A stretch of DNA of 64,000 nucleotides from Fen-1298 sp963833465 (lineage in GTDB: Bacteria; Bacteroidota; Ignavibacteria; UBA10030): positions 36,705-100,704 of the forward strand of contig CAWHXW010000001.1 of assembly GCA_963833465.1 (NCBI GenBank). Direction: 5' to 3'. Positions within the stretch are counted from its first letter, which is position 1, and each line of letters begins with the position of its first letter. Position numbers and translations under genes: made by a program. The notes under the pieces are model-generated. The model saw only the letters and a program-made list of their open reading frames with translations. It was not told the DNA's origin and made no database searches. This document shows, piece by piece, positions 55,321 through 64,000 of this stretch.

Positions 55321-58300
55321 CTATTTAAGCACAACAAATTTTCCGATTTTATCGCCTACACCATCTGCCTTAATATGGTAGATATAAATACCATAAGAAA
55401 TTTCCAGATTATCTTTTGATAACATATTCCATATCTCAGTACCATCGTTCAACGGACTATTATGTACGATAGTATTCACTAATTGGCCTCTTACATTGAA
55501 TATTTTTATAGTGCAACTTGAAGGCAAGTGAGTGAAATGCAGCTGCCGTTCGCCGCGTCCACTAGAATATGGATTATGAGGTTCCCATATATTCGTTACG
55601 ATATATGGATTGGGAACTACTTTTATTTTTTCCATATCTGCTTTTGCCGATACTTTATTGATGGTTGGTGCAAGAGTTGTAAATTCTAATGTATCGTTAG
55701 AAAGAAATGGTTTGTTTAGTTTAAGAGTCAGAATATCTCCCGGCCCGGGCAATATGGTATCTTTTTTACCAGTCTGAGACAAAAAATCTACCTGCCAACT
55801 GGCAACTGTATCTCCACTAGTCAAAAATATTATTTCATCTGATCTGCCATTAGCTAAATTAAATGCAAATCTTCCAGTAATGAAGGCACGTTGTCTAAAT
55901 GCAAAATGAACTTCTTTATTCGTTGTTATATTATATATTTTGAAGTTTACCGATGTTGCAGGGTATACTTCAGAACCCTTTCTATATTGTATTGAAGTAC
56001 TAAAACCCGTATCACTAAAAACAATATTAAAATCACCTGCTATAAGTTTAACTGGTTTATTTACGGGGGTAAAGGGTTTCATTTCGATTGCTGGAATACC
56101 CGGTCTATTCCATCCGGAATTTGCCGAATCAAAGCTAAGTTTGTCAGGATTATTAGAGAATGATAACTGAAGTCCGTCTTTTACTGGAAGTCCTCCAAGG
56201 TCTCCTACTAATGGGTTATCCACTAATAATATTCGCGGAGTATCTATAACAGTGATATCGGTAAGTGTAAAACTTTCCGTCGAAACCGCTAAATCTGATC
56301 CTGAACCGCTTACTGTATCTCTAAATGTGATTTGATATGTATGATTGTCTTTAATTCGACTATTGTCCAAAATTTTATAATCTACTATTCCAGTACATGT
56401 GCTACCGGGAAGAGCTATAATTTTTGAATCCTTTATATTTGCCGGGACGTATCCAGCGGCAGGCGCTTCTGGCCGAACGACAACGACATTTTTCCCTTTC
56501 TCAACTTCACCAGATGATTGAACGGCAATATATTTTACACATTCCGCAGGATCAATTCCTCTGACAATATCGCCATGGTCATAAGAGGTTACTGCATAAT
56601 AATACGTAGTTCCATTCGTCACAGTCGTATCAATATAATTATGTCTCAAACCTGTATTATTTCCTAGCCAAAAACGAACTCCTGTTGTTGGAGCCTCGGC
56701 AGCATATCCGGAATATGTATCATCAAGATCATATTGTGCTAACGGTTGTCGCATTACAACTGTGCCGTGACCATCAGTAATAGGAGCCATATCATTCCAG
56801 CCCGGGTCTGTAGAACGATAAATTTTGTATCCTTCAAAATCCGGACCACTAATAGGATCAACAGAAGATTCTGCCACGGCATCCCAGAATAATGTTACTC
56901 TTTTATCACCAGCGACAGCAGTAACAGTCGGTATATCAGGAGCCTTGGCAAAATTATAATTCTGGTTGTAAGCTAATTGCACATTGTTTTTTTCTAAAAG
57001 CAAATTATCGGGTGGTGCTACTTCACCGGCACCTTCTGTCCATCCACCAGCCGGACCAGCCACAACTATAAATGAATATGAAATCCTCTCTAGGTCTCCA
57101 GGCGGCAGTGGAAAATATCCGGAACCGAATAGCAACTCGACATTATCTGCGCTGGGATATGCATAAAAAGACCCCGGCGCAAGCCTCTTCCAAAATCCTT
57201 CATCATCATCTTGTTTCCCAGTACCAAATTGGTCTGGTGTATTCCATAAGTACAAATTGAAACTTGTAAGTCCCACCATATCGCTTTCATTAATATCTGT
57301 CTTATCAAAATGGGGTTCTCCGGGTGTTGGCTTTCCGTCACCTTCTCCGATATCAGGTCCAGGGTAACCTTGATCTGCAGAACCTAAACCATCTTGGCCA
57401 ACATCGTCTTTGGCAGGATTCCAATTATCATTGTTATCAATACCATCATCCCTGCGTTCATCAATCAGCGGGTTCAACGATCCATTCGTTGTTACATCAG
57501 AGTTCAGATAATCAATATACTTGTGATCAAGATAGAGATATGTCACTACACCAGTTGTAGGATTAGCGACACCTCTGTTTTCATCGATGATGCCGTTTAA
57601 ATTATCGTCGAATAAATTATCTCCGATCTCGCGTAAAGTATCACCTGCTTTATACGTATAAATAAAACCGCCAAATGGGATATTTAAAGTACTTGTATCT
57701 GATTTACCTAATGCGGCAAGCGTATCATGCAATGTTGTAACAACCCTCCTATAACGTGGATCTTTATAATCTATTAGTACAATCTTGTCATTTATGCCAA
57801 GAACCTTAGGATCAAACATACTTGATGTAATTGTCGGTCCTGAACCTGCATAAAATGTTTTTGGTCCATTAACAGTATTTAATGATACGGCACCCACTTC
57901 GTTATTTTTCATACCATAATTAGGACTTGCTGGATTACCATCATTATCATTATCAATTCCGTCAAATGGATTGCCCGGCGTCTCTAAAAGTGCAGCAGCA
58001 GATATTCCAACTGGAGTTGGTCCCCAATCGGAAGCACCAAGACCATTTAAATCCCATGTCCAGGATAAATTATCTTCAATGCTATAACTGCCACCGTCAT
58101 CACCAGAATCCGATCCTCCGTTTGTTTGTCCCATATTATTTCCAATTTTATAGCCGAACACTACTTTATTATGCTGGTATGTTCCGATATTTTGCAGATC
58201 ACTAACTATGAACAATGCATCTTGGACGGCAATTTTTGACCATTGGAATCCTCGTACATACATCCTTATCCCTAATCCACCTCTTAGCACATCGGTTGTG

Positions 58301-59007
58301 TCGGGCCTGAAAGCAGGAAACTTTTGCTTTGCATAATCATCTGCGACAAAATAACTCTCTTCATCAGCATTAAACTTGTCTCTTCCAAAATATCCATTCC
58401 ATGAACCTCCCCAACCATCGGGAGAATATATTTTATAAGGGTTTTTTGGATCTTTAATATCCGGCCAAAATGATGGCCATGAGCCTATCCCTTTTGCATC
58501 GTCAAACCATTGTTCATTTCCCTTCGCCATTGCAATAATTTGATCGTTAGAATTTGCAAATCCAGCCAACGGTAAGAAGGTCCACCATTTTTGTGTGTTA
58601 GGATCCTTATCCCCCGGCGTTCCACCACCAGGTGCAGCTTTAACGGTGCTTTGAATATGATGAACATTTCCTGGAGCAGTCAAGAATACATGATTCGTAG
58701 GATCATAATTATCAGCGACTTCCGATATTACAAAAATATCGCCATCAATAAGATACCAGTGCCCTGAATTAATCGGCCATTCACCGGGAACTTGTGTTTT
58801 AACGATACTCATTCCTGCAGCATTCCCAGTTTGCCCACCAAATGTCCCATCATTGAAAAAGGTTGTTCGAAATTGATTCCCGGAATGCATTCCGATTCTG
58901 TATTCTCGATCATCTCCATGAAGATTTTGCATTTGGGCTTGCACCGTTGAAAAGTTTAATCCAATCCATAAAAGGATTGTGACAACAGAATAAAATTTAT
59001 TTTTCAT
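55321..59007 (-). CDS. Giant secreted protein with Fn3-like segment and T9SS-type C-terminal domain
   Basis: 1,228 residues from the ATG at 59007 (AGGAG before it; the frame opens at a TTG 18 bases earlier). Signal peptide ends near STVQAQ. Many acidic, Asp/Asn-rich turns (GIDNDNDGNPASP, LFDDNLNGIIDENRG, DDGIDNNDNWNPAKDD, DEDDEGFWKR) resemble calcium-binding loops. An Fn3-like stretch (PTVTAVAGDKRVTLFWDAVAE) lies near 715, and the end is a type A-like sorting domain (VVPNPYIVTNIWEPHN... IKIFNVRGQLVNTI... GKFVVLK). It lies between a TonB receptor and a PorV-like gene, a surface-cargo locus. Substrate unknown. Confidence 0.85.
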   Translation of the reverse strand: MKNKFYSVVTILLWIGLNFSTVQAQMQNLHGDDREYRIGMHSGNQFRTTFFNDGTFGGQTGNAAGMSIVKTQVPGEWPINSGHWYLIDGDIFVISEVADNYDPTNHVFLTAPGNVHHIQSTVKAAPGGGTPGDKDPNTQKWWTFLPLAGFANSNDQIIAMAKGNEQWFDDAKGIGSWPSFWPDIKDPKNPYKIYSPDGWGGSWNGYFGRDKFNADEESYFVADDYAKQKFPAFRPDTTDVLRGGLGIRMYVRGFQWSKIAVQDALFIVSDLQNIGTYQHNKVVFGYKIGNNMGQTNGGSDSGDDGGSYSIEDNLSWTWDLNGLGASDWGPTPVGISAAALLETPGNPFDGIDNDNDGNPASPNYGMKNNEVGAVSLNTVNGPKTFYAGSGPTITSSMFDPKVLGINDKIVLIDYKDPRYRRVVTTLHDTLAALGKSDTSTLNIPFGGFIYTYKAGDTLREIGDNLFDDNLNGIIDENRGVANPTTGVVTYLYLDHKYIDYLNSDVTTNGSLNPLIDERRDDGIDNNDNWNPAKDDVGQDGLGSADQGYPGPDIGEGDGKPTPGEPHFDKTDINESDMVGLTSFNLYLWNTPDQFGTGKQDDDEGFWKRLAPGSFYAYPSADNVELLFGSGYFPLPPGDLERISYSFIVVAGPAGGWTEGAGEVAPPDNLLLEKNNVQLAYNQNYNFAKAPDIPTVTAVAGDKRVTLFWDAVAESSVDPISGPDFEGYKIYRSTDPGWNDMAPITDGHGTVVMRQPLAQYDLDDTYSGYAAEAPTTGVRFWLGNNTGLRHNYIDTTVTNGTTYYYAVTSYDHGDIVRGIDPAECVKYIAVQSSGEVEKGKNVVVVRPEAPAAGYVPANIKDSKIIALPGSTCTGIVDYKILDNSRIKDNHTYQITFRDTVSGSGSDLAVSTESFTLTDITVIDTPRILLVDNPLVGDLGGLPVKDGLQLSFSNNPDKLSFDSANSGWNRPGIPAIEMKPFTPVNKPVKLIAGDFNIVFSDTGFSTSIQYRKGSEVYPATSVNFKIYNITTNKEVHFAFRQRAFITGRFAFNLANGRSDEIIFLTSGDTVASWQVDFLSQTGKKDTILPGPGDILTLKLNKPFLSNDTLEFTTLAPTINKVSAKADMEKIKVVPNPYIVTNIWEPHNPYSSGRGERQLHFTHLPSSCTIKIFNVRGQLVNTIVHNSPLNDGTEIWNMLSKDNLEISYGIYIYHIKADGVGDKIGKFVVLK

Positions 59008-59025
59008 ATCTTCTCCTAATTCCAA

Positions 59026-62000
59026 TTAGAATCCTAAAGTTACACCAATTTGAACTTGGCGCGGTGCAGTATACCAAGAGGGCTGATTCATATAATCTTC
59101 AGGTGTACTTACCCTGTTTGAACTGTAGGATATTTCCTGAGGCCGAAAAAGTAGTAGTACTAACCGGACTTCCTGTATCGTTATATACACTCGTTGCATC
59201 TCTTGAATCGAGTAGGTTATAAACATTCATGAAAAGTTCAAGGAAAAGAGAATTACTTATTTGCATTTTCTTGCTGATTGACAAATCGATATTTTTCTGG
59301 TCCGGCTTATTAGCACTGTTCGTAGTCAAACCTGTAACTGCTGAAGAGCCTGTAGATTCAGAACTAGGAAAACTTGGCGTGTACGGCTGTCCACTCCAAT
59401 ATGTGCCGATAATAGAAATGATCCAATCAGATTTACTATAGATCAATTGCGCGTTGATTGTATGCCTCTGATCCCAATTCATCGGAACGAGAGCAAGAAC
59501 CGGTGATTGATTACTTGAAATCGCATTGAATGCATCCGTCGGATTGGAATATGTCCCCTCTGCAATCTGGAACGTATAATCAGCACGGAATGAAAAATTA
59601 TTGCTCATCCGTTTGTCAAGTTTTAAAGTGACGCCTTGAACATTTTCATAATCCTTATTAACAAATTGTGCGTATGTTACACCAACCTGATAAGTCGAAA
59701 TTGGAGCACTGCTCGTTCCAACCCAATCACGAACATCTCGATAAAACATAGTCAGGTCTATACCGATATTATCAGAGAGCTGCTGCTGTAATCCAAGTTC
59801 GTACATTACTGTTCTCTGTGGTTTAAGATCCGGGTTCCCAAATAGTGCCGTACTAGATGTAGTGCCGCTGCTGATTTTGAAATCGGGATTAGCATAAAGA
59901 TATTGGAATTCCGGAATCTGGAAAAAATGTCCATAGGAAAAATGAATAACACCATTATCAGTTATCGGGAAAGCAATTCCAAGTCGCGGGCTGAGTGCCA
60001 TCTTTGCACTCACTTGTTGTTGCATAAATGTTCTTCTTTCATCAGGAGTATATTCTCGGAAAGAGCCATTAGCTAAGTTATCTGTAATCCATTGATTTAG
60101 TCCTCCAGAATAACCGTCCGGCATCGGAATCCATCCAGCATAGATATGTTCGGGTTTAAACGGTGAGTATATATCTGGGTCAGATGGATCTGTCGGCATA
60201 GATGCATTTGCATTGAAATAATCATATCTTAATCCAATATTAACGATGATATGGTTATATTCCATTTTATCCTGCATATATGCAGAGTACTCTCGCGGTT
60301 TTCTATCATATAAGCTTCTGTAAATGCTACTTGGGTCTGGTACTGCCGGGACAAATGGAGTGATTACTGTTCCGTTTGCATCAGTCGCACTTATAATTTG
60401 ATATCTATCTAATGTAAGTTCATGAAGTCTTGCCTCTGTACCAAGTTTAATTTCGTGCGACTTATTTATTTGACTGGTAAAATCAAATTTAGCAGCCCAG
60501 TAGGCGGTACTGCGCTCAGTGTGAGTCGGATCTAAACCTAAATTATTAAAGCTATATGACGCTGGTGCTCCATAACTTCCATCAGAATTAGGCTGGAGAT
60601 AGCCGTCGGGTCCATTTGGATCGACCACATAAGTATATGATCCCTGTCGACTAATAATATCTTGTAGCTTAGCTTGCCCTTCTGGTGTATTTGGATCGAA
60701 AGTCTCAGCAACAATCGGAGGATTCTTTGTCGGATCGGCTTGTACACTTACCAACCAATGTACCGACTGAGTCGGATTATCAAATACATATTGACTCATT
60801 TTTGATTTGTATCTACTAACCCGTAGCTCATAAAAAGCAGAAGATGAGAGAACGTGACTCAAAGTAAAAAGGTGAGTATATGCATCGCCGAACGATTGAG
60901 GCAAGCCGTATGGATCGTATAGATAATTATGAGAATTAAAATTATACGGGAAATCACTTGATGAAAATGGATAATACGTTCTATCTCTATTCCATTTATT
61001 CCAAAATAGATCGTAGCTCATTTTAATACCAGGACCTAAACTGTAAGAGAGTTTTCCTTGTATGGAGATATTTCGATATGGATTCATCGATACTAAAGAG
61101 GAATCACCTGCAATTCCATCCGGCAAGTACCAATTTGCTCCATAAAAATATCCATTATCAGAATAATAGCGTCCATTTGCAAAAAACTTTAAATTATCTC
61201 TTAAGAGAGGTACTGGACCGCTTAGTGTAAATTCTCCACTATAGAGAGGTTTTATCTTTTCCAGCGGATAATATTTATCGCTGTTTACGATCTGAGTTGT
61301 ATTAATTCCATTTGAATTGGTAACAGGATTTGCCTCTGTAACAAGGTTTTTGTATACGCTGAATGTACTATTATTACTTAGGTAACTACCGCTGAATACT
61401 TTTAACTGTCCAGAATAATTACTGCCTCCGTCTTTCGTAACAATATTCACAATACCGGACATCGCCTGCCCATATTCAGAATTGAATGTTCCGCTTACTA
61501 CTTGAAGTTCTTGAATAGCAGAATTTTCTACAGTCACCCCCTGTGTTCCATTATAAACATCAGTTGATGAAATTCCATCAACCCAATATGCCACTTCACC
61601 TGTTCTGCCGCCGCGAATCGTGATCTGGCCAGCGCTCATTACTATACCGGCATCTAGTCTCAGAACTTGTGCAACGTTATCAACTGGTAGACTTCTTATC
61701 TGATCAGCTGTAACGGTTGTAAGAGACGAAGTCATATCTCTTGTGACCAGAGGCCTTTCTGCAGAAACAACAACCGCCTCCATTTCCACTGCCTCTGGCT
61801 CTAGTACTATATCGATTGTCGTTGTAAGGTCGATATTCACCGTGACATTTTCGACCTGCACTTTTCGATACCCAACAACTGAGACAGTGATGGTATAAAC
61901 TCCAGGAGGAATGTTTAATATTGAATAATTACCATCAATATCACTTGATGCGCCAAATGAAGTTCCCTTTAAAAATACATTTGCTGAAATTAATGGTTCT

Positions 62001-62119
62001 TGCGTCGATTTATCGATAAGTCTGCCTGCTATTTTTCCAGTCGTACCGGCATATAGGAGACTTCCGCATACAATCAAAAGTAAGAATAAATGCAAAAAGA
62101 TTGTAGTTGGTCTTTTCAT
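59026..62119 (-). CDS. TonB-dependent receptor with CarboxypepD_reg-like N-terminal domain, frameshifted near the C-terminus
   Basis: Start ATG at 62119 with GAGAAAGG; the frame opens at a TTG 27 bases earlier. After the signal comes a carboxypeptidase-regulatory-like domain (GKIAGRLIDKSTQEPLISAN ... GNYSILNIPPGVYTITVSVVGYRKV), then the TonB plug (VPVDN-like LPVDNVAQVLRLDAGIV, IRGGRTGEVAYWVDG) and a 22-strand barrel. The main frame stops at 59099, whereas the expected end (STPEDYMNQPSWYTAPRQVQ, finishing IGVTLGF) is in another frame to 59026. A one-base shift between about 59100 and 59160 joins them into about 1,030 residues. Imports large nutrients or acts with the cargo genes downstream. 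Confidence 0.9.
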
Positions 62120-62241
62120 TTTGACTACCTTTCTCTTGGTTATCAAAAATATAATGTGTTTATAAAATTCAATTTTCAGTTTTTGGAATCATTACATCAT
62201 CGTTTATTTAGGCTTCTCGCAATTCGGACATCAATTTTATA

Positions 62242-63744
62242 TTATTTTTTAAACGTCGCATAATTAAAATCCTCGGATACAATCAATGCAGGGAATTGAG
62301 GTACTTCCAATGGATAGGGGAACCCCGGTTTCATAGCGATCATATCTATTGTTGTTAATGCAATCCGATCCAATAAAGCATGATTGATCCAAATTGATTT
62401 GCCATATTTCTTTTGTAAAGCACTTACTTGTGAATTCCAATATTCTGACAAACCTCGTTCATCATTTCTATTAACAATCTTTCGAGCTACGCCTGTATCG
62501 ACAATACTCTTTGCTTTATTCGTTGCGAAAAAAGAATCTCTCCACATTTCAACTTTATTCTTCACGCTTTTATGATTATTCAAAGAACGTTTATAAGCCA
62601 TTTGTGTTAAAAAATGGTCGCGCATCAAATCAATAATTGCCAATTTGAATTGTTTACGAAAATTTGCACTGTCAAGAGCAGTTGTTCGGTAAATAAGTGG
62701 ATGAATCCGAATTTCTTTTTCAAAATCCTTAATAGTCCAGACCTTTTTATCTATTGTAAAAAGCGGCGCTCCAAAATCTATTTTGGGAAGATTTTCGGCC
62801 AGTACTGATAAACGGATATTCAATGAATCACTACGTTTATTAGCAAAATAATTTTCCATTACCCCGGTTGATACTAAATCGAATGATTTTTTATCAAAAA
62901 CCAATCGCTTACCTTTCATCACATTTGCTTGATATGAAAGCCATTGTTCTTCAGCTTTTCTGAGGTGAACAATGTCATTTACTTTATTCCATCGTGCCTG
63001 TTGTTCTTCACTGCTTATAAGAGGATAATCAACCCATTTTAATACCTTCATAATAATGTATCCGCCATCTCCCAATTTAATAGGCCCGACGATCATACCA
63101 GGATCCAATGCTTCTGTGTACAACGCCTTATGGATGGCTTCATCATCGTTATCATCAAATTTTGTTGTATGGACAGGTTGCTTCCCAAGGATTTCTTCGA
63201 CTTCCTTAAATAATGAATCAGCCCGTTCTGGTACTTCGTTGATTGAATCCTGAATTTTATCCGCGAATTTTTTATTTGGTAAGCGATAAAACTCGAGTTC
63301 GTATTCACGAGTAGAGAGTTTGTAAGCTTTTTTCAATTCAGCGGTATCTGGTTTCACATTGTTATATGCAACTTCATAGTAAAGCCGAGTCAGCATTTCT
63401 TGTTCTTTAATCCCGTTCAGCATTGCTTGCATCCCAGGATTTTCTGCAGACTTCTCCTCTTGTTCCGCTTCTATTGCAAGAATTTTTTCTAGAATTAAAT
63501 TGTTTAACGTGATGTTTTTGTTTTTAAAATTCTGCGGGCGAACTGTAAATTCACTTCTTTCTCTAAAATCTCGTACTGTAATGATTTTTTCACCCACCTT
63601 GGCTAAAACATCGTCGCCATTTATTATACCGCGAGAACTACTGGCAGGAACAATGGGCTTCATTTGCCCCAATAGCGGCATACTAATGCAACTAACAAAT
63701 CCTGTAAAACATGTAATAGAAAAGATCAATCTTAAAAATTTCAT
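62242..63744 (-). CDS. PpiC/SurA-like periplasmic peptidyl-prolyl isomerase, possible lipoprotein
   Basis: 500 residues. The N-terminus has a hydrophobic signal with Cys19 (FTGFVSC), which could be lipidated. The SurA-like chaperone part follows (DDVLAKVGEKIITVRDF, then an all-helical region), and the central segment VHTTKFDDND...PGMIVGPIKLGDGGYIIMKVLKW resembles the end of a parvulin domain. Such proteins help outer-membrane proteins fold. It precedes the TonB receptor on the same strand with a 122-base gap, so it may serve these barrels. The isomerase domain appears atypical, and activity is uncertain. Confidence 0.75.
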   Translation of the reverse strand: MKFLRLIFSITCFTGFVSCISMPLLGQMKPIVPASSSRGIINGDDVLAKVGEKIITVRDFRERSEFTVRPQNFKNKNITLNNLILEKILAIEAEQEEKSAENPGMQAMLNGIKEQEMLTRLYYEVAYNNVKPDTAELKKAYKLSTREYELEFYRLPNKKFADKIQDSINEVPERADSLFKEVEEILGKQPVHTTKFDDNDDEAIHKALYTEALDPGMIVGPIKLGDGGYIIMKVLKWVDYPLISSEEQQARWNKVNDIVHLRKAEEQWLSYQANVMKGKRLVFDKKSFDLVSTGVMENYFANKRSDSLNIRLSVLAENLPKIDFGAPLFTIDKKVWTIKDFEKEIRIHPLIYRTTALDSANFRKQFKLAIIDLMRDHFLTQMAYKRSLNNHKSVKNKVEMWRDSFFATNKAKSIVDTGVARKIVNRNDERGLSEYWNSQVSALQKKYGKSIWINHALLDRIALTTIDMIAMKPGFPYPLEVPQFPALIVSEDFNYATFKK

Positions 63745-63894
63745 TTTTTTGTGTAACTATATTATATCTAATACTACAAATGAATTTTGCATCAATTCTA
63801 AAGTTTTATTTTTTTAGGCAATATTTTCCCTCACGATCCTAATCATTTCCCATATACTTTTTGAAATAGGATAAAATAATATTTTTACTCACTC

Positions 63895-63926
63895 ATCTGC
63901 CCTTTTCGTAATAGAAAAGGGCAGAT
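63895..63926. terminator. Strong hairpin between two minus-strand genes
   Basis: A perfect 13-bp stem (63895-63907 with 63914-63926, loop GTAATA), further supported by outer pairs TTTACTC/GAGTAAA. It lies between the end of a T9SS protein at the right edge and the PpiC-like gene and most likely terminates the former. Confidence 0.75.
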
Positions 63927-63967
63927 AATATGAACGAGTAAATAAAAACGCTCTTAAGAAAAAAGTG

Positions 63968-64000
63968 TTATTTCAAAAGCAACAACTTCTTTGTATCGCT
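63968..64000 (-). CDS. C-terminal end of a T9SS-type protein, cut by the window edge
   Basis: The minus strand reads SDTKKLLLLK and a TAA stop at 63968-63970. This matches the last residues of the T9SS sorting domains elsewhere in the window (KKMLVLK, KMLMMK). Too short to say more. Confidence 0.5.
   Translation of the reverse strand, partial: SDTKKLLLLK

Overview
The window looks like a chromosomal segment of a Gram-negative bacterium from the Bacteroidota/Chlorobiota side of the tree, most likely an Ignavibacteria-like lineage. This is inferred from gene content: several secreted proteins end in the type IX secretion (T9SS) type A signature with the core NYPNPFNPST, there is a PorV/PorQ-family outer-membrane protein beside a TonB-dependent receptor with a CarboxypepD_reg-like N-terminus, and LPS genes (kdsB, GT9 heptosyltransferase) sit next to gatC. 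The DNA is A+T-rich. There is one tRNA gene, no rRNA and no CRISPR array.

Layout. 1-4870 (minus): an M24 peptidase cut by the left edge, then a compact four-gene operon of two D-Ala-D-Ala-ligase-like ATP-grasp proteins, a small GNAT acetyltransferase and a lysine 2,3-aminomutase, with a sigma70-like promoter and a terminator. 5016-13350: housekeeping genes (recG, NamZ-like muramidase, plsC, gatC, kdsB, pyrG, a TPR lipoprotein). 13434-24824: a mix of secreted and envelope proteins, a cold-shock gene with a long structured leader, an aldo/keto reductase, a GT22-like glycosyltransferase with GtrA, beta-phosphoglucomutase, an M13 peptidase, tRNA-Arg(UCU), a LysA-like decarboxylase and a GT9 transferase. 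25041-34588 (plus): a HisA paralogue that has lost its catalytic residues, a PfkB kinase, DapD, an RmlD-like reductase, serS, a heterodimeric ABC exporter with a broken four-helix-bundle gene between its subunits, and a DnaQ-like exonuclease. 34695-44970: an accessory region of decayed and repeated surface-protein genes: a T9SS tail, a broken HTH gene, a very large BNR/beta-helix T9SS protein, and a tandem family of about 360-residue lipoproteins with at least two relic copies and a shared upstream palindrome. 45335-52368: hybrid histidine kinase, CTP-dependent polyprenol/diacylglycerol kinase-like protein, ftsH, hpt, tilS. 52829-64000: LacI-family regulator with its own operator, then a PpiC-like protein, TonB receptor, giant T9SS cargo and PorV-like protein in one direction; a T9SS protein tail lies at the right edge.

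Two themes stand out. First, two gene sets suggest undescribed chemistry: the aminomutase/acetyltransferase/double ATP-grasp operon (a possible beta-lysine conjugate pathway) and the HisA-like/PfkB pair. Second, at least six otherwise well-preserved genes are broken by one-base shifts, several in homopolymers and one in the essential serS. This points to base-calling errors in the sequence, although some neighbouring loci (four-helix-bundle, HTH, 44.3-45.0 kb) look like true decay with several lesions each.
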